Source: JBASNZ01 sp049657775
GTDB lineage: Bacteria > Actinomycetota > Coriobacteriia > Anaerosomatales > Anaerosomataceae
Assembly (NCBI GenBank): GCA_049657775.1
Contig: JBASNZ010000087.1
Location: 1-64,000, forward strand
Direction: 5' to 3'
DNA length: 64,000 nt
Part shown: positions 42,942-51,397 of the stretch, one piece after another
Numbering within the stretch: position 1 is the first letter of the stretch
Layout of the letters: each line of letters opens with the position of its first letter
Notes under the pieces: model-generated
The model's input: only the letters and a program-made list of their open reading frames with translations
Databases searched by the model: none
What the model was told of the DNA's origin: nothing
Translations under genes and position numbers: made by a program

Positions 42942-45900
42942 ATGAGAAACGGGCGTAGACCGTTTCGACGCACCTTGTTAATGGGTGCACTAGTTGCGGG
43001 GGTGGTTTTGGCGCTTAGTGCGCCAGGAATCGCGCTTGCCGGCGACTCACTCAAGTTGCCCACAGCGATGACACCGCTGGCAGTGTCGTTCCTTGCGAAC
43101 GACCCCGTTGCGATCCCGGTTCAGGGAGCCAACAGGTATCTCACAGCGGTGGAAGCATCCAAGAAGTTCTCCTCGGCGGCGACGGTCGTTGTCGCGTCCG
43201 GTGAGGCTTTCCCCGATGCACTCGGCGGAGCGGCGTTGGCCGGTGCAGTTGACGGCCCACTGCTTCTCACGCCAGCCTCGGCTGTCCCGGCAGACGTTCT
43301 TGCCGAGATCTCACGCCTCGGCGCCACCAAGGTGTACGTCCTTGGCGGCACGAGCGCCGTGTCTGCCGCGGCGTTCTCACAGCTTGATGCGGCGGTTGGC
43401 ACGGTTGTCCGCCTTGGCGGAACAACGCGGTACCAGACGGCGCAGCTCATAGCCGACGAGACCATCAGCGTCCTCGGCGATTCCTACGATGGCGGTGCCT
43501 TCCTGGCGACGGGGCAGGATTTCCCCGACGCACTGGGAGCCTCCCCGGTCATGTACGCACAGGGCATGCCCCTCGTGATCGTCAACGCAGCAGGCGCCTA
43601 CACCCTACCAGCAGAGGCGACTGACGTTGTGATCCTTGGTGGAACGGGTGCGGTTCCCGCCTCCGTCCAGACCGCCCTGGGCGCCACGTTCGAGACCCGC
43701 ATCGCAGGCTCTAACCGGTACGCGACGGCCGCCGCGGTTGCGCAGTACGGCGTTTCTCTTGGGATGTCCTGGAACAACGTCGGTGTCGCAACCGGCGAGA
43801 ACTTCCCGGACGCCCTGTGCGCCGGCCCGCTTGTTGGCTCGAAGAACGCGGTACTCCTGCTGACGACCTCGGCGACGCTGTCGAGCAACGCCAGCAGCGC
43901 CCTCGGGGCGCACAAGGCCGAGATCGCCCAGTACTACCTCTTTGGCGGTGTGGGCTCGCTGTCGGCCGCAGTACGCAGCCAGATCGCCACGGTTCTTGAG
44001 GGCGCGCCGGTTTGGAACGGCCACGCCCTTCCCGAGGTTTCGTGCACCGCATCCGGATGCCACGATACCGAGCTGGCGACGATCCATATCGCCAAGGGCT
44101 GCTACATGTGCCACGGCATGGGCGCGACGCCGTCGAATGACTGCATCGCGTGCCACGGCGAGACCGTGCACGACGCGGTTGCCATCCACGCAGACATCAC
44201 AAGCGACCCCGCGACTCCCGCCGAGAGCTGCACGCAGGCCGCGTGCCACGGTGATGCGGGCGCGATGGCGCTCCACACCGGTGGCTGCGCCGAGTGCCAT
44301 GCTTCGTCGCGTGAGGCAGTGGAAGACGCGATCAGCAACGGTGATGCTACGTGCGAGAGCTGTCACACGTTCGCCACGGTTCACGTGCAGGGCGATGCAG
44401 CGCACGCTGTCTCAGGTGACTGCTTCACGTCCACCTGCCACGGCACCGATGTGGCGCGCATGCACACGATCGACTTCAGGGGTACCGGCGACATGCCTCC
44501 GGGCTGCGCCGCGTGCCACGGCGAGGGCGTCACACCTTCGCTCACCTGCACCGAATGCCACATCAACCTGGCGGCAAAGCATGACGAGGACACCGCCCAC
44601 GCAACGCTGGAAGCCGGTATCTCAGGCGACATCAGCGGCGGCTGTGTCACGTGCCACGGCAGCGATCTCATGGATGTCGCTGAGGGCGAGCACGTTGGCT
44701 GCACCTGCCACGCGCACGCCGAGGCCCGCGGCAAGACCGAGTGCCAGTCGTGCCACACGGATCCGATCGATCCCAACGCTGAGAACCCGTACCACGTGGG
44801 CGTGCATGATGCGACACAGACCATGATGGAGACCAACAGCGCCGGTTGTGTTTCGTGCCACGGCAGCAACCTCATGGCCGTTCTGCCCGCCGGGAATCCC
44901 ATCACGGGCGTGAGCGAGCACAATGGCTGCACGTGCCATCAGTCCGGTGAAGCCGAGGGCCAGACAGCCTGCGAAGACTGCCACGTTCAGCCCATGGATC
45001 CGGCTGCTCCGTATCCGTACCATGTTGACGTGCATGACACGCTCGAGGCCGGTATTGCAGGAACCACGAGTCCGGCATGCGTTTCGTGCCACGGCTCATC
45101 GATTCCGGATGTCGGCTCTGTCAGCCTCCACGTTTCCGGTGCGCACGCCGGCTGCTCGTGCCACGCGTACGGCGAAGCGACGCCTGACAAGACCGAGTGC
45201 GCCAACTGCCACGAGGGCGCGTACGCGCCGCACGGCTTCGTCAACGGCCACACCCACACCGGTGAAGGCTGGGTGCCTGCCAGCGGTCACAACACCACGA
45301 CCTACGGCGTTATCGGAGCGAAGACCAAGTTCGACGGCTCCCAGGGCGTCACGCTCATGTGGGAGTCCGAGATCGAGAGTGCTTCACTCAACGCCACGTG
45401 GCTTGTCGAGGCTGGATTCCAGCCTGCGACGCGGCCTGCGGGCATCACGTCGGTCACCATCGGCCAGGAAGGCGTTGTGTCCACCGATTGGGACTTCCCA
45501 ACGGCCAACGTGTTCTGGCAGGCCGGCGACACCGCCGCTCCGTCCGACGCGATGTTCCTCAACAAGGACTCGGTCATCACGTGCGAAGACTGCCATGCGG
45601 GTCTGAGCGCTGCCGGTCCTCACGGCGCGGACGACAACTGGGGTCTTGACCCGGACTATCCGGCCAAGTACTCCTACGCCGAGCTGACCAAGGACGTCGA
45701 GTCGTACCCGTCCGGTATCAGGATGCGTTCGACTCTGACGACCGTCACGCAGTCGTACACGAGTGGCATGGGCATGATCTGCTCCAAGTGCCACGACCTG
45801 CAGAACTACCAGTCCGGCACCACGGTCAACAACCCGCTACCTCGTACGTCCACCGGTGATGCAACGTTCGATCACAACGGCGAGACCTACGACCCGGTAT

Positions 45901-46511
45901 ACCTGGACCAGTCCGGCACCAGGAACGATGGATACTTCGTCTGGACGGACAACGCCGGCGACATGGTCCCGCTGAGCGATATCGTTATCAGCGGCGCCGT
46001 TGGCAGCCAGACGTGGACATCCTCCAATCCTGAGGCACAGGGCTGGACGCAGGGTGCCGCGGGTACCAAGACAGCGGGCACCATCGGCTCCAGCAACACG
46101 GCGCACAGCAGCCATCACCAGGACACCAATGACGGTTCGGCGCAGTGCGTCGGCTGCCACATCGGTGTGCCACACGGCTGGAAGAGCCCGCGTCTGCTTG
46201 TCAACTCCGGCTGGAACGGTGCTCCCAACAGCATCGGTGCCGGTGTCATCGCCGGCGCGAGCGCTCCGTATCGGAGCCCGGACCTGCTCGGAACGACCCG
46301 CAACAACGGCTCGATCCCGATGAACCCTGTCACCGGCTACAACGACATGGGCATGCTGACTCTCAGCGCTGTGGACAACCACAACCTGTGGGCTGGCGCG
46401 GGTGTCGCCTCGCCGTACAACACCGGAGCGGCCTACTGGTCCGAGCCCAGCTGTCAGGCGTGTAACGATCACGCGGGTGAGGATGGAATCAGAATCATCG
46501 ACAGCGAGTAA
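42942..46511 (+). CDS. Giant surface multihaem cytochrome c fused to CWB2 wall-binding repeats
   Basis: This is a 1189-residue protein with ribosome site aaggggg and a signal peptide (TLLMGALVAGVVLALSAPGIALAG). Residues about 57-350 are three CWB2 repeats (for example VQGANRYLTAVEASKKF, VYVLGGTSAVS). Haem motifs begin at residue 368. There are 15 CXXCH, three CX4CH (CTASGCH, CTQAACH, CFTSTCH), three non-standard CXCH at residues 587, 663 and 738, and a CQACN at 1171 lacking the His. Residues 568-760 form three tandem units. The region 780-1160 has long beta-rich, Asn/Thr/Gly-rich stretches with only three motifs. It should be exported, haem-loaded outside the cell and held in the wall or S-layer. 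It is followed by a partner diheme protein and, further on, ResB/CcsA. Confidence 0.95.
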   Translation: MRNGRRPFRRTLLMGALVAGVVLALSAPGIALAGDSLKLPTAMTPLAVSFLANDPVAIPVQGANRYLTAVEASKKFSSAATVVVASGEAFPDALGGAALAGAVDGPLLLTPASAVPADVLAEISRLGATKVYVLGGTSAVSAAAFSQLDAAVGTVVRLGGTTRYQTAQLIADETISVLGDSYDGGAFLATGQDFPDALGASPVMYAQGMPLVIVNAAGAYTLPAEATDVVILGGTGAVPASVQTALGATFETRIAGSNRYATAAAVAQYGVSLGMSWNNVGVATGENFPDALCAGPLVGSKNAVLLLTTSATLSSNASSALGAHKAEIAQYYLFGGVGSLSAAVRSQIATVLEGAPVWNGHALPEVSCTASGCHDTELATIHIAKGCYMCHGMGATPSNDCIACHGETVHDAVAIHADITSDPATPAESCTQAACHGDAGAMALHTGGCAECHASSREAVEDAISNGDATCESCHTFATVHVQGDAAHAVSGDCFTSTCHGTDVARMHTIDFRGTGDMPPGCAACHGEGVTPSLTCTECHINLAAKHDEDTAHATLEAGISGDISGGCVTCHGSDLMDVAEGEHVGCTCHAHAEARGKTECQSCHTDPIDPNAENPYHVGVHDATQTMMETNSAGCVSCHGSNLMAVLPAGNPITGVSEHNGCTCHQSGEAEGQTACEDCHVQPMDPAAPYPYHVDVHDTLEAGIAGTTSPACVSCHGSSIPDVGSVSLHVSGAHAGCSCHAYGEATPDKTECANCHEGAYAPHGFVNGHTHTGEGWVPASGHNTTTYGVIGAKTKFDGSQGVTLMWESEIESASLNATWLVEAGFQPATRPAGITSVTIGQEGVVSTDWDFPTANVFWQAGDTAAPSDAMFLNKDSVITCEDCHAGLSAAGPHGADDNWGLDPDYPAKYSYAELTKDVESYPSGIRMRSTLTTVTQSYTSGMGMICSKCHDLQNYQSGTTVNNPLPRTSTGDATFDHNGETYDPVYLDQSGTRNDGYFVWTDNAGDMVPLSDIVISGAVGSQTWTSSNPEAQGWTQGAAGTKTAGTIGSSNTAHSSHHQDTNDGSAQCVGCHIGVPHGWKSPRLLVNSGWNGAPNSIGAGVIAGASAPYRSPDLLGTTRNNGSIPMNPVTGYNDMGMLTLSAVDNHNLWAGAGVASPYNTGAAYWSEPSCQACNDHAGEDGIRIIDSE
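44643..45212 (+). repeat. Three tandem ~75-residue haem repeat units with CXCH
   Basis: Units start at residues 568, 636 and 713 of the surface cytochrome. Each reads CV(T/S)CHGS, then about 20-30 residues later GC(T/S)CH, then (E/A)C-x2-CH. The first two units then have PYHV-x-VHD. The CXCH cysteines are spaced 76 and 75 residues apart. This is an internal duplication. Confidence 0.85.
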
Positions 46512-46519
46512 CTACACCC

Positions 46520-46549
46520 CGGAGGGGCGGGCTGCGGCTCGCCCCTCCG
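46520..46549 (+). terminator. Hairpin between the surface cytochrome and the selenoprotein gene
   Basis: A perfect 10-bp stem cggaggggcg / cgcccctccg with a 10-base loop, 9 bases after the stop. No T-run follows, so it may only attenuate or protect the upstream mRNA. Confidence 0.5.
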
Positions 46550-46607
46550 ACAGTGGCTCGTGAGGGCCGCATTTCGACCGCGAAGGATAAGGGGAGGATG
46601 ACGAGAT

Positions 46608-47492
46608 ATGGAACGTGGCAAGATCTCTCGTAGGGAGTTTCTGGGTGGTACCGCCGCCGTCGTTGGCGCCGCAGTGCTCCCTGCTATCACGAACATGGCC
46701 CCCGCTGCCGCTACGCCGGCTACCGGCTTCCCCGGAACGATGACTCCGTGGGTTCCGCTGGATGCCAAGGCGGCCGCACGTCAGGGCTACGAGATCTACC
46801 GTGGCAAGCATCAGTTCCAGAGTGGTTGATGCGAGGGTGCCTACTGGCCCGTGATCGGCCAGCTCGCAGCCAACTTCCCTGGCAGCACCTGGGACGCCGT
46901 CCCGAAGGGATGCTTCAACTACGGTGCAGGTGGCGTCAACGCCTGGCGCAGCATCTGCGGTGGACCGAACGGTGGGTCGGCACTTCTGGCCCAGCTCGGT
47001 GCTCCGACCGCTGTCAAGGATGAGTACAACGCCTGGTACGAGAAGAATGCCTTCCCGAGCAACGCAGCCTATGTGGATTACGCAAGCGGGACCTGGACGC
47101 CGGGCGGCACGGCCACCGGTGGATGGGGCAGCGCCTCAAACCAGCTGATCGCCCCGCGCGACAACGCGCCGGTGGCCAAGCCGGAGTCGTTGCTGTGCCA
47201 TGCGTCGCACGGCCGCTGGCTCAAGGCTGCCGGTGGCGAGGATGGCTACTGGGTGAGGACCTTCAGCAGCACCGCTCTCGCGGGCGCGGATCGTTGCTCC
47301 AAGCTTGTCTACGACTGCGTGTTCAAGCTGTGCGAACTGATCAACGCATGGCAGGCAGGCACACTGCCCGCGGGGACTCTTGATCCCAGCGCAACGGCCA
47401 CCGGATGCATGGCTGCAGGCTGCCACACCGCTCCTGACGCGGAGGTTGAGGTTGCCGGCAAGATGAAGTGCACCGACTCCTGCCACAAGTAG
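46608..47492 (+). CDS. Tat-exported split-Soret-type diheme cytochrome with predicted selenocysteine (Sec74)
   Basis: This is a 294-residue protein if the TGA at 46827-46829 is read as Sec. The N terminus has a twin-arginine signal (SRREFLGGTAAVVGAAVLP). Residues 74-75 are Sec-Cys in the context QSG-U-CEGAYWPVIGQLA, where split-Soret/C-GCAxxG-C-C family proteins carry a Cys pair before a helix. The family continues in the same frame: GCFNYGAGGV (Cys102), SICGGPNGG (Cys117), LLCHASHGRW and DRCSKL...DCVFKLCELINAW. The C terminus has two haem motifs, CMAAGCH (CX4CH, residue 267) and CTDSCH (CX3CH, residue 288). A stem-loop with SECIS geometry follows the TGA at once. A normal gene finder would stop at residue 73 or start at GTG 46851, losing the signal peptide. 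It is probably a redox partner of the surface cytochrome. Confidence 0.85.
46830..46868 (+). promoter_or_regulatory. Candidate bacterial SECIS element
   Basis: Directly after the TGA, TGCGAG (46830-46835) pairs with CTCGCA (46863-46868). An 8-base bulge follows on the 5' side, then CTGGCC (46844-46849) pairs with GGCCAG (46857-46862), closing a 7-base loop CGTGATC. The loop starts 20 bases after the TGA and has G at its second position, both within the usual limits for SelB-dependent elements. Confidence 0.75.
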
Positions 47493-47631
47493 GTTGATCG
47501 AGCATCAGACTCGCGCGAGCGGGACCACCGATGCAAGTACCGCGGTTACGCTCCACATGATGGAGTGAAGCGCAAAGGGGGGTGGGCAGCGATGTCCGCC
47601 CCCTGCGCTGTCTGAGCGAGAAAGGGGCACG

Positions 47632-48336
47632 ATGAGCCAGATGAGCACCGTCCCGGTCGACGAGGTACCAGCGGCGGCGATCGGCCGAAGCAACGCGGAT
47701 CCGGGCACTGGCGGGGCTACGCCCAAGAAGTCGCGCGCCTGGTGGCCCTGGTTGGCGGCAGCGGCTGTGGTGATCGTTGCGGGAGTGGTCGGTGGACTGC
47801 TCCTGGCGCGGCCAGCGACTGATGATGGCCCCCGAAACTCGCTCACGCTCGTGGCGCAGGCAGCGCAGAGTGGGGACTGGAACGCCGTCAACGCGTACCT
47901 CGACGTCGAAGCCGTCGCGGGACACTACGCCGACACGGCCTTTGCGCAGGCCACTGGGTCCGCAACCGCGAGTGTGGACGCGACCATGCCCAGGAGCAGC
48001 GGTATGGGCGGCAGCCGTCCGCAAACGGGACCCGCGGCGATGAAGAAGGTGTTCGTGGCCCGGACCGTGCAGTCGCTGAGAACCCTCGTAGAACGGGGCG
48101 ATCTGGATGCGAACGCCGGCGGGCTTCAGAGTCTGATGCTCGTCGGAGAGGCCGAGAGTGTGGATGCAGGTGAGTCGCGGGCCACCGTTACGGTCGTGAT
48201 ACCGGGTGTCGGCGGTAAGGACGAGACGGTCATCCTCACGATGAACAAGGTCGACGAGCGCTGGCGGATCGTTGCGGTCGACGGCATTTCGAGTCTTCTC
48301 GGAACCGCAGCCGACGAGCAGCAGACCGATGGCTAG
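47632..48336 (+). CDS. Membrane-anchored protein with extracytoplasmic domain
   Basis: This is a 234-residue protein. The first 34 residues are cytoplasmic, one helix follows (WWPWLAAAAVVIVAGVVGGLLLA), then an outside domain. NSLTLVAQAAQSGDWNAVNAYLD looks like a DUF2939-type start, and the end is a beta-rich part (ATVTVVIPGVGGKDETVILT, DERWRIVAVDGI) as in NTF2-like folds. No haem motif is present. It lies between the cytochromes and ResB/CcsA and may help assembly; this is inference. Confidence 0.7.
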   Translation: MSQMSTVPVDEVPAAAIGRSNADPGTGGATPKKSRAWWPWLAAAAVVIVAGVVGGLLLARPATDDGPRNSLTLVAQAAQSGDWNAVNAYLDVEAVAGHYADTAFAQATGSATASVDATMPRSSGMGGSRPQTGPAAMKKVFVARTVQSLRTLVERGDLDANAGGLQSLMLVGEAESVDAGESRATVTVVIPGVGGKDETVILTMNKVDERWRIVAVDGISSLLGTAADEQQTDG

Positions 48337-48422
48337 CGGTCCGTCGTGGGGCGCCCTGGCACAGCCCGAGGACGCCGACCATGTCCTATACTAAGACCCA
48401 CTGACGCTTCTTCGCAGGGACG

Positions 48423-49064
48423 GTGAGTGCAACGGAATCCCTCCAAGACCTCGATAGGATCCATTCGACCACGCCCAGGTCCAGGCGAACCGCGATCGCG
48501 GTGTGCGTTGGCGTTCTGGCGTTGCTGGTCGTCGTGTCGGCGGGCTGTACGCCCAAGTCCCAGAACACGGACGCCGCCGAGGAGACCGCAACGGTCGGGG
48601 CGGCCATGGCCGGTCCCGTCGTGGACGTTCAGGTCACCCAAGAGGCGATGGAAAGCACGCCGACACCTCCCGTGCTGACCAGCCCCGAATCAGCCGTTCG
48701 GTCCTTCCTTGATTGGACGTCGTACGCGTACCGGACCGCCCAGTCTCGGGCGGCACTGCCGGTGATGACCACCTACGAAGAGGTACGGGTCGATTCGTAC
48801 ATCCAGTACAACATCCAGAAGTTCCGCCTGCTCGACCAGCGGCTGCAGTCCATCACGTTCGGCCGAGCGAGCGTCGAGGGCTCCCGGGCCGTCGTGCCCG
48901 TGAGGGAGACATGGACGTACAGCTACGTGTCGATCAAGGAGCCCGGGAAGGTCATCGGCGGCCCCTACGAGATCAGCTATGAGGCAACGTACACCGTGGT
49001 GAACTCGGAGTCCGGCTGGAAGGTCGACAACGTTGAGTCCACGGCCCTAGGCAAGGTCGAGTGA
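48423..49064 (+). CDS. Lipoprotein of the cytochrome maturation cluster
   Basis: This is a 213-residue protein with a GTG start. A type II signal near residues 24-42 (AIAVCVGVLALLVVVSAGC) gives a lipidated Cys. The mature part has an NTF2-like feel: PESAVRSFLDWTSYAYRTAQ, then beta strands (WTYSYVSIKEP, YEISYEATYTVVNSESGWKV). A TATACT box lies about 35 bases before the start. Its last 4 bases overlap the ResB start, so it is probably part of the maturation operon. Confidence 0.75.
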   Translation: MSATESLQDLDRIHSTTPRSRRTAIAVCVGVLALLVVVSAGCTPKSQNTDAAEETATVGAAMAGPVVDVQVTQEAMESTPTPPVLTSPESAVRSFLDWTSYAYRTAQSRAALPVMTTYEEVRVDSYIQYNIQKFRLLDQRLQSITFGRASVEGSRAVVPVRETWTYSYVSIKEPGKVIGGPYEISYEATYTVVNSESGWKVDNVESTALGKVE

Positions 49065-50494
49065 GGGCCAAGGCCCTTCAGAAGGCTGGGCGGATCCTCG
49101 CGTCGGGGCGTCTCGCGACGTTGCTTCTTGCATTCCTGGGCGTCTGGGCGGTTCTTGCGTCCTTTGTGCCGCAGGGTGATGCATCGGCTGCGGCGGTGGC
49201 GGAGTGGAGCCTGACGAACGCATCGCTCGAGCCCGTCGTCCGGTTCCTGGGACTGCATCATGCATTCACGGCGCCGCTGTTCGTTGCGTGTATCGCGGTC
49301 CTGGCCGTGTCGACCGCGCTGTGCGCGTGGCAACGAACACGAGTCGCCATCAAGAGGGCGAGCCTACTGCGGCAAGCTGCGTTGCCCGACCAGCAGATGA
49401 TCCCGGACCCAGATATCTCGGTGGCGTGCGATCCTGCGCTCGACGCCTCATCGATACTCGATGTCGCGTCTCGGACGCTCGCAGCACTCGGCATCAGGGT
49501 CAAACGTCGTGGAGGCCGGATCGCCGCTGTCTCGGCTCCCTGGTCGGCGTGGGGCAGTCCGGTGTTCCACTGGGCGCTGCTCGCTCTGATCCTGATCATG
49601 CCGCTCGGCACGCTGGTGCGGTCCTCGGGGCAGATCGGTCTGGCCGTGGGGCAGTCGGCGGAGGATCGGCCGGGCTCGTATGCCCTGCTAACAGCGGGAC
49701 CGCTGCGCAATTGGGACGGCGTCAGGCGCACGATCAGGCTCGATGCATTCGAGGTCAACTACAAGAGCGGCGGCGTCAACCGTGGTGCAACGCCGACCGT
49801 CTCGATCCTGAACGCAAAGGGCGAGGTCGTGAAGTCTCAGCGCGTCTACCCGAACCGCACACTCAAGCTGAACGCGCTCACCATCTACCCGCTGGACTAT
49901 GGCCTCTCGGCAACGGTCTCGATCGTCGAGACAGGCGGTGCAGGCGAGCGAACCTCTACGCAGCTGTTGGACTTCTCGGGTAAGGCCGAGGGTGGAACGG
50001 CTCCGGTCGCTCCGCTCGTGATAGCGGACGCCGGCGGCGCTGAGCAGCTCAAGGTGTATGTCTCGGTTCCGCTGGACCGTGTCGAGGGCGGCTACCTCGG
50101 ACGGCTACCCGAGGTGCTCAGGGCCCGTATCATCGTTGCCTCACCCGCGGGCGAAGCGCTCCTTGACCAGACTCTGACCCCCGGTCAGGATCTGGCACTG
50201 CCCAACGGATCGTCGCTCCGCCTTGTGGACGTGGGCTACTACTCGCGGCTCCAGCTGGTGGACGACCCGTCGATTCCGTTCCTGTATGCCGCCGCGGTCG
50301 TATCGATACTCGGGCTTGGCGTGGCAACGCTCGCGCGGCAGATGATCGTGCTGGCCTGGGTCGAGGACACGCCTGAGGGTGCCCGGCTCGCGCTGCGACT
50401 ACGCCTTTGGCGCAACGTGACCACGAGCCGAGACGAGATCGAGACAGAGCTACGGCGTGCGCTTGGCGTGGCCGAGGAAGGAACTCCGGAGTGA
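49061..50494 (+). CDS. resB: Cytochrome c biogenesis protein ResB
   Basis: This is a 477-residue protein. It has helices at residues about 17-37, 68-88 and 165-185, a large extracytoplasmic domain (200-405), and a last helix near 410-430. The N-terminal LATLLLAFLGVWAVLASFVPQG is characteristic of ResB/Ccs1, the half of system II that with CcsA attaches haem to CXXCH cysteines outside the membrane. GTG start overlapping the lipoprotein stop; the stop overlaps the ccsA start. Confidence 0.9.
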   Translation: MRAKALQKAGRILASGRLATLLLAFLGVWAVLASFVPQGDASAAAVAEWSLTNASLEPVVRFLGLHHAFTAPLFVACIAVLAVSTALCAWQRTRVAIKRASLLRQAALPDQQMIPDPDISVACDPALDASSILDVASRTLAALGIRVKRRGGRIAAVSAPWSAWGSPVFHWALLALILIMPLGTLVRSSGQIGLAVGQSAEDRPGSYALLTAGPLRNWDGVRRTIRLDAFEVNYKSGGVNRGATPTVSILNAKGEVVKSQRVYPNRTLKLNALTIYPLDYGLSATVSIVETGGAGERTSTQLLDFSGKAEGGTAPVAPLVIADAGGAEQLKVYVSVPLDRVEGGYLGRLPEVLRARIIVASPAGEALLDQTLTPGQDLALPNGSSLRLVDVGYYSRLQLVDDPSIPFLYAAAVVSILGLGVATLARQMIVLAWVEDTPEGARLALRLRLWRNVTTSRDEIETELRRALGVAEEGTPE

Positions 50495-51333
50495 CCATCG
50501 AAGTGCTTGCGACATGGATCGCGCTCTCGCTCTATGCGGCTTCAACCGCGATGTCGGCGATCGGTGTGGTCTTCACCAAAGACAGACTGCTCGGCCGGGC
50601 GGTTCCGATGGCGGCGGTCGGCCTTGTCTTGCAGACGGTCTCGCTCGCCACGCGATGGGTTCGTGTGGGACACGGACCGTATCTCGGCTTCTACGAGGTG
50701 GCATCCGCTCTGGTGCTCTTTACCGTGGCGGCGTTTGTGATCACATCGTGGCGGAACCCCCGGCTCGCGGGCGCCGGGATCGGGATCATGCCAGTCGCGC
50801 TGCTTCTGCTTGGTGGCGCGATGCTGGCGCAAGGGTCCGACGTGCCCATGACCGCGAAGCTCAGCAGCTGGTGGCTCTTCGTCCATGTTGCGTTCGCCAA
50901 CCTCGCCTTTGGGGCGTTCGCGCTGTCGTTTGGATGCGCCATCGTGTACGTGGTGCGAGAGCGCTCCAAGAGCGGCGTATGGCTCAAGCGGTTCGAGAAG
51001 CTGCCGGCGCAGGGCGTGCTTGAGAACATGACCGTGCGGTTCGTCCTTCTAGGCTTCTTCTTCTGGGCCATCATGATCATCACCGGCGCGATCTGGGCGA
51101 ACGAGGCCTGGGGCCGCTACTGGGGCTGGGATCCGATCGAGACCTGGAGCCTTATCGTCTGGATCATCTACGCGGTCTATCTTCACGCGCGGTTCACACT
51201 GAAGTGGCGCGGTGAGCGACTCGCCTGGTTTGCGATCGTGGCAATGCCGCTCGCCCTGTTCGCGCTGGTCGGCATACCCGCGGCCTTCAACACGCCGCAC
51301 GCCGGCATCGGCGGACTCGGCAAGGACCTGTAA
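50491..51333 (+). CDS. ccsA: Cytochrome c biogenesis protein CcsA/ResC
   Basis: This is a 280-residue protein with eight hydrophobic helices. The haem-handling WWD domain reads EAWGRYWGWDPIETWSLIVW near residue 208, with conserved His in FVHVAFA and YLHARF. It is the haem-delivery partner of ResB in system II. The gene is translationally coupled to resB. Its location beside the two outermost cytochromes suggests it serves them, and possibly all cytochromes in the window. Confidence 0.94.
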   Translation: MTIEVLATWIALSLYAASTAMSAIGVVFTKDRLLGRAVPMAAVGLVLQTVSLATRWVRVGHGPYLGFYEVASALVLFTVAAFVITSWRNPRLAGAGIGIMPVALLLLGGAMLAQGSDVPMTAKLSSWWLFVHVAFANLAFGAFALSFGCAIVYVVRERSKSGVWLKRFEKLPAQGVLENMTVRFVLLGFFFWAIMIITGAIWANEAWGRYWGWDPIETWSLIVWIIYAVYLHARFTLKWRGERLAWFAIVAMPLALFALVGIPAAFNTPHAGIGGLGKDL

Positions 51334-51397
51334 CGGAACGAGGCGCCCCTCGGGGTGCCTCGGCGTATCGTTCCGGAGCATGGGCCGGGTCGCGCGC

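Noticed and set aside
46851..47492. A separate gene starting at GTG 46851
   Set aside because: This would begin inside the conserved helix after the Sec-Cys pair and lack the Tat signal. The upstream frame is continuous apart from one TGA.
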